From assembly GCA_902464565.1 (NCBI GenBank), contig CABQJV010000023.1:1-38304 (forward strand): a DNA stretch of 38,304 nucleotides, in the 5' to 3' direction. The notes under the pieces are model-generated. The model saw nothing but the letters and a program-made list of their open reading frames with translations. It had not been told where the DNA came from and did not search any database. A program made the translations under genes and the position numbers. This DNA is from an uncultured Collinsella sp. GTDB lineage: Bacteria > Actinomycetota > Coriobacteriia > Coriobacteriales > Coriobacteriaceae. Shown one piece after another: positions 1 through 8,614 of this stretch (its first letter is position 1; each line of letters begins with the position of its first letter).

Positions 1-2
1 CG

Positions 3-563
3 TTCCCGCCGCTCGAAGAGCCCGTCGTGAAGCGCGTCATCCACACCACTGCTGACTTCTCGTACGCCGATTCCCTCGTGTTCACCCATGACGCCGCGCA
101 CTGTGCGCTCGACGCACTGCGCGCAGGGGCCACGGTGCTCACCGACACGAACATGGCGCTCGCAGGCATAAGCAAGCCCGCGCTCGCGAAGATCGGCTGC
201 CAGGCCGTGTGCTATATGGCCGACCCGGATGTCGCCGCAACGGCGCGCGCCGCGGGCACGACTCGCGCCGTTGCGAGCATGGACAAAGCTTGCGGCATCG
301 AGGGTCCACTCATCGTGGCCGTCGGTAACGCTCCCACAGCACTTCTGCGCCTCGCCGAGCTCATTGACGCGGGGAAGATCGCGCCCGCGCTCGTCGTAGG
401 GGTGCCGGTTGGGTTTGTGAACGTGGTCGAGGCGAAAGAGGAGCTACTCGCGCGACGCGTGCCGGCCATCGTCGCGAGGGGTCGCAAAGGCGGCTCGACC
501 GTGGCGGCCGCCATTATGAACGCGCTGCTCTACCAGATCACGCGCCCAGGCGGCCCGAAGTGA
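3..563 (+). CDS. cbiC: Cobalt-precorrin-8 methylmutase CbiC, 5'-truncated by the window edge
   Basis: The reading frame is open from the first bases of the window, so the N-terminus lies outside it; a GTG at 27 is internal. The enzyme moves the C-11 methyl group to C-12 of (cobalt-)precorrin-8X to give (hydrogeno)cobyrinate in corrin-ring synthesis. The family signature around the catalytic His is visible (RVIHTTADFSYA), followed by the family's AGATVLTDTNMALAGI segment and the glycine-rich GVPVGFVNVVEAKEEL stretch. The stop codon overlaps the next gene (GTGA), so the two are translationally coupled in a cobalamin operon entering from the left. Assignment to CbiC rather than CobH follows from the anaerobic-type setting and is inference. 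Confidence 0.93.
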   Translation, partial: FPPLEEPVVKRVIHTTADFSYADSLVFTHDAAHCALDALRAGATVLTDTNMALAGISKPALAKIGCQAVCYMADPDVAATARAAGTTRAVASMDKACGIEGPLIVAVGNAPTALLRLAELIDAGKIAPALVVGVPVGFVNVVEAKEELLARRVPAIVARGRKGGSTVAAAIMNALLYQITRPGGPK

Positions 564-1333
564 CGGCCCCCGCATCCGCGCCGGCGCTGCGCATCTTCGC
601 CGGCACCACCGAGGGCCGCCTTCTGTGCGAATGGGCGAGCGGGGCGGGCATCCCCGCCCGTGCCTACGCGGCAACCGAGTACGGAGGCGAGCTTTTGGGC
701 GAGCTTCCGGGCATCGAGGTGCATGCGGGCAGGCTCGACGAGGCCGACATGGAGCGCGAGCTTTCCGGCGCGCGCATCGTCGTCGACGCCACGCACCCCT
801 TCGCTACGCTCGCAAGCGGCAACATCCGGGCCGCTTCGCTCGTCGTGGGTGCACGATGCCTGCGCCTTGCGCGCCCGGTCGAGGCGCTGCCCAAAGGCGT
901 CGTGTCGGTCGCGTCGATCGCCTGCGCGGCGCGTTTTCTCTCCGAGAACCCGGGTCGCGCGCTTCTCACGACGGGGAGCAAGGAGCTTGCTCCCTACACA
1001 CGCGTCGCCGATTTCGCGGAGCGCTTCTTCGTGCGTGTGCTCCCGCTGCCCGGTGCTATAACGAAGTGCATCGACGCGGGGTTCTCGCCGTCGCACGTCA
1101 TCGGCATGCAGGGGCCCTTCACCCGCGAGCTCAACGAGGCGATGCTTCGGCAGGTGGGCGCCCAGTGGCTTGTGACCAAGGACTCGGGAACCGTAGGCGG
1201 CACGGCCGAGAAGATCGCCTCCGCGCGCGACGTGGGAGCGCGCTGTATCGTGGTCGCCCGTCCCGCCGAGAGAGGCGGGGCCCTTTCGCTTAGGGAAGTG
1301 GAAGACGCGCTCTTACGGGAGTTCGCGCGCTAG
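560..1333 (+). CDS. cbiJ: Cobalt-precorrin-6A reductase CbiJ/CobK
   Basis: 257 residues, the usual length for NAD(P)H-dependent precorrin-6A reductases, which reduce the corrin macrocycle one step before methylation and decarboxylation by CbiE/CbiT. The N-terminus reads IFAGTTEGRLLCEWA, the nucleotide-binding loop of the family. TGSKELAPY lies near residue 136 and TKDSGTVGG near 206, both conserved in CbiJ/CobK. The GTG start overlaps the cbiC stop by four bases, so it is translated by coupling. It is the last gene of the cobalamin cluster: a GC-rich hairpin covers its stop codon and the following genes run on the opposite strand. Confidence 0.92.
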   Translation: MTAPASAPALRIFAGTTEGRLLCEWASGAGIPARAYAATEYGGELLGELPGIEVHAGRLDEADMERELSGARIVVDATHPFATLASGNIRAASLVVGARCLRLARPVEALPKGVVSVASIACAARFLSENPGRALLTTGSKELAPYTRVADFAERFFVRVLPLPGAITKCIDAGFSPSHVIGMQGPFTRELNEAMLRQVGAQWLVTKDSGTVGGTAEKIASARDVGARCIVVARPAERGGALSLREVEDALLREFAR

Positions 1334-1355
1334 GCGCTCGCCGCGCCTAGCGCGC
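1325..1355 (+). terminator. GC-rich hairpin spanning the cbiJ stop codon
   Basis: Perfect 13-bp arms (GCGCGCTAGGCGC and its complement) flank a 5-base loop. The left arm includes the TAG stop of cbiJ. No T-run follows, so it may be a U-less actinobacterial terminator or an mRNA-stabilising stem; either way it marks the end of the cobalamin operon. Confidence 0.55.
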
Positions 1356-1377
1356 CCTCCCGCCAGCGAGGAGAAGC

Positions 1378-1455
1378 GCCTCGAGCAAGCTCGAACCGTA
1401 CAAGACCGTCATCCGCCAATAGCTCGAGGACGACGCCCGGAACTGGCGTAAGCAG
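1378..1455 (+). pseudogene. Short remnant resembling an IS21-family transposase (IstA)
   Basis: In frame from 1378 the plus strand reads SSKLEPYKTVIRQ, then a stop (TAG at 1420-1422), then LEDDARNWRKQ. This resembles the conserved N-terminal region of IS21-type IstA transposases (SKLdPYkpyI..wLe.D...rKQrhTA), where a Trp or another residue would replace the stop. The resemblance ends abruptly at 1455, just before the repeat at 1465. Only about 26 codons survive, so the call rests on recalled family consensus and could be chance. Confidence 0.4.
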
Positions 1456-1464
1456 CCCTTCAAT

Positions 1465-1532
1465 AAGTTGCGGTGAAATAGTGTCTGTTTTGCTGCTAGA
1501 TAGCATATTCAGTCCCTAATTCACCGCAACTT
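1465..1532. repeat. Hairpin repeat of the AGTTGCGGTGAAATA family, copy A
   Basis: Arms AAGTTGCGGTGAA (1465-1477) and its complement (1520-1532) pair perfectly. Pairing continues inward through one mismatch (ATAG/CTAA). The same outer sequence recurs at 17675 and 18019. It sits between the 3' ends of cbiJ and the convergent permease gene. Confidence 0.85.
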
Positions 1533-1544
1533 GTTGGTGGTGGC

Positions 1545-2759
1545 TTACTGGTAGCGTAGGCACTCCACCGGGTCGAGCTTTGCCGCGCGTCGAGCGGGGT
1601 AGAAGCCAAAGATTACGCCGATGCCGACGGAGACGGCGAAGGCCAGCAGCACGGTGGCGATTGAAAAACTCGGTGTGATTTGCCCGCTGGCACCGAGCTC
1701 GCCAAGAATCCCGGATCCGGAGGCAAACATCGCGAGGCCCCAGGCCAGCAGATAGCCAATCAGGACACCCAGCAGTCCGCCGGTGATGCACAATGCCGAA
1801 GACTCGGCCAAAAACTGTGCGGTGATATCGCGACGACTGGCGCCCAGAGCGCGGCGGATGCCGATCTCGCGGATACGCTCAGACACGTTGGTGAGCATCA
1901 TGTTCATAATGCCGATACCGCCGACAAGTAGCGAGATGCTGGCGACAGCACCCATGATGAGCGAGAACGCGCCCATAAAGGAGTTGAGTGCGTCGATGGC
2001 GCTTTTCATGGATGTCGCCGATACGCTGTCGTACTCATCCTCCTCCTCGATGCCCTTCATCGCGCGCACCTTGGACTCGATGGTCTTACAAAGCTCATCC
2101 ATGTCCGTGCCCTCGGCGGCGAGTGCCGTCACGCTGGGGAATGAGGGATTCTCGTCGCCAAACAGCCCGGAGATGGTTTCGCGTGGCATATACAGCGTGA
2201 GCGAGCCCATGGAGTCGCTGCCGCCATCAATCACGCCTACAATCTGCACCTCGCCGTTGGACACCTTGATGGTTTTCCCCAGCGCATCCTGTTCGTTGCC
2301 GTAAAGCTGATCGGCGCCGTTGCGGCTGATGAGCGCCACGCGCGAGCCTGATTGGGGCTCGGCCTGGGAATAGGTGCGCCCCGCAACGAGCTTGCTGGCC
2401 CCCACGGCGTCGAGCATGTCGCTATCGACACCCTGTACCATGACGGTATAGCTTTTATCGCCGGTCTTGTACTCGGTATACGCGCTGTCGACAATGCCGA
2501 TCTGCTCTATCTGCGGCACCAGTTTTTGAAGCTTCTCGATGTCCGACTCGGTGAGTTCTTGCGACGAATAGATTTGCACCATGCGTGCCGCATTGAGGCC
2601 CAGGCTGTTGACCAGGCTGTTTTGGATGCCGCCGATGAGCGAAGTCATGGCGATAACCGAGGCGATGCCGATGACAATGCCTAGGATGGTGAGCAGGCTG
2701 CGCCCCTTGTTGGCCTCGAGCGAGTGAAGGGCTTCCTGGATGAGATCGCGGGCGCTCAT
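1545..2759 (-). CDS. MacB/YknZ-type ABC transporter permease (FtsX fold)
   Basis: 404 residues. The N-terminus (EANKGRSLLTILGIVIGIASVIAMTSL) is the typical first membrane helix of MacB-type permeases. A periplasm-like or extracellular domain covers about residues 45-270, followed by three membrane helices in the C-terminal FtsX domain with the family motif ERIREIGIRRALGASRRDI. It ends in FYPARRAAKLDPVECLRYQ, another family hallmark. The start codon overlaps the stop of the ATPase gene (ATGA), so it is the third and last gene of an operon with the membrane-fusion protein and ATPase. Known relatives export macrolides, peptides or lipids; the substrate here cannot be told. Confidence 0.93.
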   Translation of the reverse strand: MSARDLIQEALHSLEANKGRSLLTILGIVIGIASVIAMTSLIGGIQNSLVNSLGLNAARMVQIYSSQELTESDIEKLQKLVPQIEQIGIVDSAYTEYKTGDKSYTVMVQGVDSDMLDAVGASKLVAGRTYSQAEPQSGSRVALISRNGADQLYGNEQDALGKTIKVSNGEVQIVGVIDGGSDSMGSLTLYMPRETISGLFGDENPSFPSVTALAAEGTDMDELCKTIESKVRAMKGIEEEDEYDSVSATSMKSAIDALNSFMGAFSLIMGAVASISLLVGGIGIMNMMLTNVSERIREIGIRRALGASRRDITAQFLAESSALCITGGLLGVLIGYLLAWGLAMFASGSGILGELGASGQITPSFSIATVLLAFAVSVGIGVIFGFYPARRAAKLDPVECLRYQ

Positions 2760-3529
2760 GCAATCTCTCCTTTCGGCGGGTTGGCGGAGGCGGAAATCCT
2801 GGGCAGGCTATCTACGGCGCTGCGCAGGTTCCGCGGTGCATGTGGAATATACGCGCCGTCGTGAATGCGACCGTCGCGGATGGTCACGGCACGGTCGGCC
2901 TCGGCGGCGATGCCGGGGTCGTGTGTGATAAGCACGATGGTTTTGCCGCGCTTCTGGAGCTTATGGAAGGTCTCCATCACAAGCGCTCCAGTGGCGGAGT
3001 CCAGGTTTCCCGTCGGCTCATCGGCCAGGATGATGGGCGGGTCATTAACGAGGGCGCGTGCGATGGCGACACGCTGCATCTGGCCGCCTGAGAGCTCGGA
3101 TATGCGGTGGTCCCAGTGGTCGACGGGCAGCGTGACAGCCTGCAGCGCGTGCACGGCGCGCATTTCGCGCTGACTACGGGGCACATTGGTGTAGGCCAGC
3201 GGCAGCATGACGTTTTCGATAACCGACAGGCGCGGCAGCAGGTTGAAGCTCTGAAAGACAAAGCCAATGCTCAGGGCGCGAACTTCGGTGAGCTCGTCAT
3301 CGTCAAGCTCGGCCACGTTGAGCCCTTGCAGGTAGTAGTCGCCCGCCGTTGGCTTATCCAGGCAGCCTAGGATGTTCATGAGCGTTGATTTGCCCGAGCC
3401 CGAGGGGCCAGTGATAGCGACGAATTCGCCGGGATTTACCGCCAAGCTCACGTTGTGCAGGATGTGGGCGCACCCCGCCTCGCTCTCAAAGATGCGGTGC
3501 ACGTTGCGGATGTCGATAACGGGACGCAT
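2756..3529 (-). CDS. MacB/YknY/LolD-type ABC transporter ATP-binding protein
   Basis: 257 residues with Walker A GPSGSGKST (about residue 40), the signature LSGGQ (about 145) and Walker B ILADEPTGNLD (about 165). The last is the LolD/MacB subfamily form. This ATPase drives the adjacent permease by a mechanotransmission mechanism known for MacB. A C-terminal extension of about 35 residues (HAPRNLRSAVDSLPRISASANPP) follows the domain. Its ATG overlaps the stop of the upstream membrane-fusion gene (TAATG), and its own stop overlaps the permease start, so the three genes form one tightly coupled transcript. Confidence 0.95.
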   Translation of the reverse strand: MRPVIDIRNVHRIFESEAGCAHILHNVSLAVNPGEFVAITGPSGSGKSTLMNILGCLDKPTAGDYYLQGLNVAELDDDELTEVRALSIGFVFQSFNLLPRLSVIENVMLPLAYTNVPRSQREMRAVHALQAVTLPVDHWDHRISELSGGQMQRVAIARALVNDPPIILADEPTGNLDSATGALVMETFHKLQKRGKTIVLITHDPGIAAEADRAVTIRDGRIHDGAYIPHAPRNLRSAVDSLPRISASANPPKGEIA

Positions 3530-4965
3530 TACATGCCCTCATCGTCAGACATACTGCCCGAATCCGTGCTGTAGCCGCCGTCAGCCGTTGCGGCCGCTCC
3601 GGTGTCCATGACGAGGGTGTCGCCATCGCGCAGCTTGGTAACCGGCACGTTGGGGTTGATCTCGTTGCCCTGGTCGTCGCGCTTGACCTGTGTCTTACCG
3701 ACTACGGCTTCGTTGTCGTTTTGCGTCACGACGGTCACCTTCACGCGACGGGTTTGCTTGCCCTCGTCATCAGTCGCCACGTTGACGTAATAGTGTTCGC
3801 CGTCTTCGGTCATGAGCGCCATCGTCGGCACCATCACCACGTCGTCGAGCTGCTCGGTCACCACCGATACCTCGGCCGTCATGCCCGGCTTCAGGCGCGC
3901 GTCGGGCGCCTCGATGAGGATGTCGACGTTAAAGGTTACGCTGCCGCCGCCACCGTTGGCGGCGTCGGAGTTTGCCACCGACGCGATAGCCGTGACGGTG
4001 CCCTGGCTCACGATATCGGGAAACGCGGGATACGTGACGTTGGCGCTCTGCCCAACGGCGATCTTGGCGATGTCCTTTTCGCCCACCTGCACGGTCACCT
4101 TCATCTTGGATAGGTCGGCGATCTGCATGCACTGCTTGCCACCGCTCGTATCGCTTTCGCCCATGATCATGCCGCCTGTTACCGTGGCGCCCACCTTGGC
4201 GTTGAGCTCCACGATGCTGCCCGAGCTCGGGGCCGTGACCGTACGGCTGGCGGCCTTGGCGTTCGCCTGATCGAGGTTTGCCTGGGCCGAAACGAGGCTG
4301 CGCTGCGCGGCCGATACGGCGTTCGTGTCCGCTGATGCGTCGGAGACGCCAGCCGCTGCGGAAGCTCCATCGACGTCCGTCGTTGGGGTGGTCTGCGCGG
4401 CAGCTGCGGCTTTCTTCGCATTAGCGAGGTCTTCTTGAGCGGCAGCAACTGCACGCTGCGCCTCGGCAACGTTGCGATCGAGCTCGTCGTTTTTAATGGT
4501 CATAAGCACGTCGCCCTCGTTGACGGATTGGCCTGCCTGCACGTTGATAGAATCGACCGTGCCGTCGACAGAAGGGGAGACCACTGAGGACGAAATGGGT
4601 TTGAGCTGGCCTTTCGCCTCGACCGTTGTGGTAAACGTGCCCTCGGTCACCATGTCGGTCACCGGCCCGTTGTTGCCTGCGGGCCGTGCGTTGATGGCTA
4701 AGGTCACGACAACGGCGATGAGCACAATGGCGGCCACGACGCCGGCCGCAATGCCGCGTCGGATGAGCTTTTTGCGTCGACGTTCGGCACGTTTTGCCTT
4801 GAGCTTGGCGTATGCCTCTTCATCGGAAATCTCGGCCGCATCGTTCGCGCGTCCGTTCTGCTTATCGGCATGTACGTTTGTAATCAGAGGAATCGTTTCG
4901 GTGGCACCTTCGGGCGTGCGCTCGGTATCATCTGGGCCCGGGGTGATCGTGGGGACATTCGGCAT
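3529..4965 (-). CDS. Membrane-fusion (HlyD/MacA/YknX-type) protein of the ABC exporter
   Basis: 478 residues from the ATG at 4965, chosen because AAAGGAG lies 6 bases upstream; the frame stays open 21 codons further without a ribosome site. It has an acidic/polar cytoplasmic N-terminus and a basic stretch (KRAERRRKKLIRRG). A single membrane helix follows (about residues 70-92), then barrel-sandwich halves (SSVVSPSVDGTVDSINVQAGQSV and SSGSIVELNAKVGATV) flanking an Ala/Gln-rich coiled-coil hairpin. The C-terminal beta domains include DARLKPGMTAEVSV. Together with the next two genes it forms a complete Gram-positive MacAB/YknXYZ-like system. The coiled-coil carries a low-complexity insert (AAAQTTPTTDVDGASAAAGVSDASAD is split over about residues 190-215). 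Confidence 0.92.
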   Translation of the reverse strand: MPNVPTITPGPDDTERTPEGATETIPLITNVHADKQNGRANDAAEISDEEAYAKLKAKRAERRRKKLIRRGIAAGVVAAIVLIAVVVTLAINARPAGNNGPVTDMVTEGTFTTTVEAKGQLKPISSSVVSPSVDGTVDSINVQAGQSVNEGDVLMTIKNDELDRNVAEAQRAVAAAQEDLANAKKAAAAAQTTPTTDVDGASAAAGVSDASADTNAVSAAQRSLVSAQANLDQANAKAASRTVTAPSSGSIVELNAKVGATVTGGMIMGESDTSGGKQCMQIADLSKMKVTVQVGEKDIAKIAVGQSANVTYPAFPDIVSQGTVTAIASVANSDAANGGGGSVTFNVDILIEAPDARLKPGMTAEVSVVTEQLDDVVMVPTMALMTEDGEHYYVNVATDDEGKQTRRVKVTVVTQNDNEAVVGKTQVKRDDQGNEINPNVPVTKLRDGDTLVMDTGAAATADGGYSTDSGSMSDDEGM

Positions 4966-4995
4966 AGCGTCTCCTTTATAGAAAGAACCTCGATA

Positions 4996-5029
4996 ATTAT
5001 ATGCGCCCACCGGTTGGGGCGGGCGCATA
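4996..5029 (-). promoter_or_regulatory. Terminator-like hairpin overlapping a TATAAT box ahead of the exporter operon
   Basis: TATGCGCCC (5000-5008) pairs perfectly with GGGCGCATA (5021-5029), 69 bases after the end of the L,D-transpeptidase gene. On the minus strand the distal arm runs straight into TATAAT (4996-5001), a good -10 box about 30 bases upstream of the membrane-fusion start. No convincing -35 is present at 17 bp. The same few bases may end one transcript and start the next. Confidence 0.45.
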
Positions 5030-5097
5030 GGACGGTTTCTTTCGGAACTGTTAGATTGGTCGCAGCGGTTCCACGTTGTAGGAATGCGCGCGTTGCA

Positions 5098-6831
5098 CTA
5101 CGAGTGGACAACCACGCACAGGCCGACTTTGATGCAATCGTGCAGTGCCTTGGCGTCGGCCAGGCGCAGGTTGATGCAACCGTGGCTGCCGCACCACTTG
5201 TACGACTCGGCGTTATCGAAGCTCTTGTCGTTTTGCCAGGTGGCGTCGTGGAAGCCGATCATGTTGCCCTCAAACGGCATCCAGTAGCTCACCGGGCTCT
5301 CATATTTGGGTTTACCGGTCTCGGGGTCCTTGGCTCCGATCAGGGTGCTGCCGCCGTCGTTGCTGTTGATCTGCCACACACCCTCGGGGGTGGCGTCTTC
5401 GCCCGGTTTGCCGGAAATAAAGTTGGCCTCCCACACGATATTGCCGCTCTCGTCATAGTAGCGCGCGTGCTGCTCGGACAGGTCGACGTCGATATACGCC
5501 TTCCAGTCGGGCTCTCCCTTTGCGGTAAAGGTGTCGGCCTTCTGGGAGTACTTGATCTCGATCTCGCCGGTCTGCTTGTTGTTAATGGCGTCCTCGACCT
5601 GCTTGGCGAGCGAGCTGCTGTCGATGGACCAACCAAAGTCGCCACCTTCGACGGCGCACTGCTTGCCATCGGCGCGCGTCCACCAGCGAGTGGAGCCCAC
5701 GGTATTAAAGCCGTTGGCGAGCTCGGCTGCCCAACTACTGATCTGCGACGTATCGAGTGTGGGGTTGGCCGGATCGGCAAAGCTGATCCACTGCAACACG
5801 GAGCTGCCGTCGACCTTTCCGGCGTCCTCGCCGTTGAGCTTGAGGGTCACGTTGACGCCCAGGAAGTTGTTGGCGGCATCACATGCGGCCTGAATCTGAT
5901 CATCGGTCAGCGTTCCATTGAGCGGCTCATAGGCATCGTTGCCGAGCTTGGAAAGATCTACGGACTCGGCCAGCGAGGCAAGCTCGAGCTCGGCATACTT
6001 GATGACATGCTCGCGGTTGAGTTTTTCGTTGGAGCGTGCCTTCTCGACGGTAAACTTGCCTGCCTGCTCGTCATAGGAGCTATTGGCCTCGAACGTGCCC
6101 GAACGGCCCTCGTTAAACTCGTCGATGGCGGCGCCCAGGTCCTTCTCAAACTTCTTTTGGTCAAAGGTGTCGGAGAGCATGGACAGGTCGACGTCTTGAT
6201 CAAGATCGACTTCGTTGGAGGTTGCGGTTGTTTTGGTCTTGCCACTTAAGGATTCCACAAGTCGGACCGGCCATATAAAGGCTTCGTTGTGGCTGATAAT
6301 CTCTTTTGCGGCAGCTTCGCCGTCGACAATGGGTTCATCGGACTCGGGCTGATAGGACCAGCTAAAGTCATCGCCTGTCACGGTGAGCTTATAGTGCTTC
6401 CATGCCGAGTTGACCTTGGTGGCGGCAGACGAAGCGTTGGAGAACGAGATGTCGACGCCGGCAATGGTGGTGTTGGGGTATGTTAGCTGCGAAAACGCTA
6501 CGATGCCTACGATATAGACAATGACGATAAGACCCAGGACGACAAAGAGCGTCGTCTTTTTGCCTGACTTATTGTTCTCGGCGGCTTTGCGCGCGGGGCC
6601 TCGATCGCCTCGAGCGTGCGTGGGGGGCTGCTTGGGCGCATTGCCGTTTGCCTGGCGCTGCTGACGTTGTTGAGGCTGCTGTCGCTGTTGGTTCGGGCGT
6701 TGAGAAGCGTTTGCCGCACCACGCTGCTGACCGTGGCTCGGCGCGATAGGACGCGGCGACTGAACGCCGCCGGTGTGCCTTCTCGGCTGCTGCGGATCGG
6801 GAATCAGTTGAGTTCGATCGTTTTGCGACAT
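5098..6831 (-). CDS. L,D-transpeptidase (YkuD domain) with peptidoglycan-binding domains
   Basis: 577 residues. The ATG at 6831 is preferred over one 9 bases upstream because AAGGA is then about 10 bases away. A Gln/Pro/Arg-rich cytoplasmic N-terminus of about 90 residues precedes a membrane anchor (TLFVVLGLIVIVYIVGIVAF, about residues 93-112). The long extracellular region fits the PF12229-type peptidoglycan-binding repeats that often precede YkuD. The catalytic domain ends with SHGCINLRLADAKAL, with the nucleophile Cys near residue 552. Such enzymes make 3-3 cross-links in peptidoglycan or attach proteins to it. It is transcribed alone on the minus strand. Confidence 0.93.
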   Translation of the reverse strand: MSQNDRTQLIPDPQQPRRHTGGVQSPRPIAPSHGQQRGAANASQRPNQQRQQPQQRQQRQANGNAPKQPPTHARGDRGPARKAAENNKSGKKTTLFVVLGLIVIVYIVGIVAFSQLTYPNTTIAGVDISFSNASSAATKVNSAWKHYKLTVTGDDFSWSYQPESDEPIVDGEAAAKEIISHNEAFIWPVRLVESLSGKTKTTATSNEVDLDQDVDLSMLSDTFDQKKFEKDLGAAIDEFNEGRSGTFEANSSYDEQAGKFTVEKARSNEKLNREHVIKYAELELASLAESVDLSKLGNDAYEPLNGTLTDDQIQAACDAANNFLGVNVTLKLNGEDAGKVDGSSVLQWISFADPANPTLDTSQISSWAAELANGFNTVGSTRWWTRADGKQCAVEGGDFGWSIDSSSLAKQVEDAINNKQTGEIEIKYSQKADTFTAKGEPDWKAYIDVDLSEQHARYYDESGNIVWEANFISGKPGEDATPEGVWQINSNDGGSTLIGAKDPETGKPKYESPVSYWMPFEGNMIGFHDATWQNDKSFDNAESYKWCGSHGCINLRLADAKALHDCIKVGLCVVVHS

Positions 6832-6888
6832 CGTATGCATATCCTTCGATTTTCGCCTTGCGGTTCATCGTGTTTTTACTGGGCTTGC

Positions 6889-6917
6889 ATTATAGCGATT
6901 GCCCTGCTGTTTGTGGT
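6889..6917 (-). promoter_or_regulatory. Promoter of the L,D-transpeptidase gene
   Basis: On the minus strand a perfect TATAAT (6889-6894) lies 17 bases from ACCACA (6912-6917), a weak -35 keeping the ACA half. The leader would be about 50 bases. It lies between the sdaA terminator and the gene. Confidence 0.5.
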
Positions 6918-6940
6918 ACGGAAACGGTGGCATTCAAAAG

Positions 6941-6962
6941 AGGTGGGACATTTGTCCCACCT
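6941..6962 (-). terminator. Intrinsic terminator of sdaA
   Basis: AGGTGGGACA and its complement form a 10-bp stem with a 2-base gap, followed on the minus strand by CTTTTG. It starts 19 bases after the sdaA stop codon. The stem contains the GGGAC/GTCCC motif also seen at the ends of the larger hairpins in this window. Confidence 0.75.
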
Positions 6963-6980
6963 TTGAGTTGTTCTTTGCCG

Positions 6981-8588
6981 CTATCCGCACACCCCGCATT
7001 TTGCACAGGCCGAAAGTGCGGCCGGAGCCTGCGCGATGCCGCCCTTTGCCGTCTCGCGCAGCGTGGCCGGCAACGCGTGACCCACCGAAAGCATGACATG
7101 TGCCATCTGGTCAAACGGCACTAAGCTCTTAATGCCTGCGAGGGCGAGTTGTGCCGAGCTAAAGGCCGCTGCCACGCCGATGGCGTTGCGGTTTTGGCAG
7201 GGCACCTCCACGAGGCCACCGACGGGGTCACAAACGAGGCCCAGCAGGTTACTCAGCGCGATGGAACTGGCGTCGAGCGCCTGCTCGGGCGTGCCGCCGA
7301 GCATCTGCACCAGCGCGGCGGCTGCCATGGCGGCGGCGCTTCCCACCTCGGCTTGACAGCCACCCTCGGCGCCGGCGACGCAGGCGCTCGTGGTGAGGTT
7401 GAGACCGATGGCGGCTGCGCAGTAGAGCGCGTCCATGACTTGCTCGTCGTCGAGCTGCAGGCGATCGGCAAGCGCCAGCACGCAGCCGGGCACAACACCC
7501 GCGGATCCTGCCGTCGGAGCTGCGACGATCACACCCATCGTGGCGGAGCGCTCGAGCACGGCCATCGCGCGGGCCACGGCGTCGGTCTGGACGACGCCCA
7601 TCAGGCTTGCACTCAAATCGTTGCGGCTGGTGGCATCGACGAGTTTGGCCTCGCCGCCGATAAGCCCACCGAGTGATCGCTGCGGATTGGCGATGGGAGC
7701 CGTGGTCTCCTCGCGCATGACGTCGAGCACGCGGCGCATGGCGGCGACGGCGTGGGCCTCTCCGGTCAGACGCGCCTCGCGCACGGCCATGACGGCGCCG
7801 ATGCTGAGCTCCAGTTCCTCGCACGCATCGAGCAGCTGCTCGCCGTCGTCGAAGATTTCCTTGGCCGAGACGCCGGGGGAGAGCGACGAGGCAGAACCGG
7901 GGAGCTCGATAAACGTTGCGTAATCGACATTGTCGAGCTTGCGCAGCATGGGGACGACGGTGTCGTCGGGCGTGCCGTCGGTCTCAAATACGGAGTAGGC
8001 CTGGCCGCCCACTTCGGTGCGGTAGGTGCGGCAGAAAGCGATGTTCACGTGGGCGTAGGCGAGCAGGTTGGCGAGCGCGGCGAGTACACCGGGGACATCC
8101 TTGTGCGCCACGAAGAGCGTGGAATACATGCCCGAGATGTCGACGCCGACGCCGTTAATGCGGCTGATGCGCATCTTGCCACCGCCCAGGCTCTCGCCGC
8201 GAACCTGTGCCGTGGCGCCCGTGTCGTCGACCATTTCGATGTCGACGGTGTTGGGGTGGATGGAGGCGTCGTCGCCTTTGATGTCAAAGTGATATTCGAG
8301 GCCCTGCTCGCGCGCGAGGTCGAAGGCCTGCTTGATGTTCTCGTCATCGGTGTCGAGACCCAGGATGCCCGCGACGAGCGCACGGTCGGTGCCGTGGCCG
8401 CGGTAGGTGTGGGCGAAGGAGTTCCACAGGCCAAAGGTGACTTTGGTGATGCGGCCTTCCAGCAGGCTGGCGGCAACTTGGGCGCAGCGCAGGGCGCCGG
8501 CGGTGTGCGATGAGCTGGGGCCGACCATGACGGGCCCCAAGATCTCGAATGCCGAGGTCGTAGCTAGTGTTTGCGGCTTGCCTGCCAT
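6981..8588 (-). CDS. sdaA: L-serine ammonia-lyase (L-serine dehydratase), single-chain iron-sulfur type
   Basis: 535 residues from the ATG at 8588, which has AAAGGAG 5 bases upstream. It converts L-serine to pyruvate and ammonia with a [4Fe-4S] cluster. The beta domain comes first (EILGPVMVGPSSSHTAGA near residue 15) with an ACT-like segment. The alpha domain follows with VAAPTAGSAGVVPG and cluster cysteines in CVAGAEGGCQAEVGSA (about 402 and 411) and CDPVGGLVEVPC (about 452 and 463). Beta and alpha are fused as in E. coli SdaA, whereas many Firmicutes split them. The C-terminus is unusually Cys-rich (CAKCGVCG). In the Legionella enzyme a C-terminal Cys caps the cluster, so this tail may do the same. 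Monocistronic. Confidence 0.94.
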   Translation of the reverse strand: MAGKPQTLATTSAFEILGPVMVGPSSSHTAGALRCAQVAASLLEGRITKVTFGLWNSFAHTYRGHGTDRALVAGILGLDTDDENIKQAFDLAREQGLEYHFDIKGDDASIHPNTVDIEMVDDTGATAQVRGESLGGGKMRISRINGVGVDISGMYSTLFVAHKDVPGVLAALANLLAYAHVNIAFCRTYRTEVGGQAYSVFETDGTPDDTVVPMLRKLDNVDYATFIELPGSASSLSPGVSAKEIFDDGEQLLDACEELELSIGAVMAVREARLTGEAHAVAAMRRVLDVMREETTAPIANPQRSLGGLIGGEAKLVDATSRNDLSASLMGVVQTDAVARAMAVLERSATMGVIVAAPTAGSAGVVPGCVLALADRLQLDDEQVMDALYCAAAIGLNLTTSACVAGAEGGCQAEVGSAAAMAAAALVQMLGGTPEQALDASSIALSNLLGLVCDPVGGLVEVPCQNRNAIGVAAAFSSAQLALAGIKSLVPFDQMAHVMLSVGHALPATLRETAKGGIAQAPAALSACAKCGVCG

Positions 8589-8614
8589 GGGTGCTCCTTT
8601 AATCTGTCCCGCCG

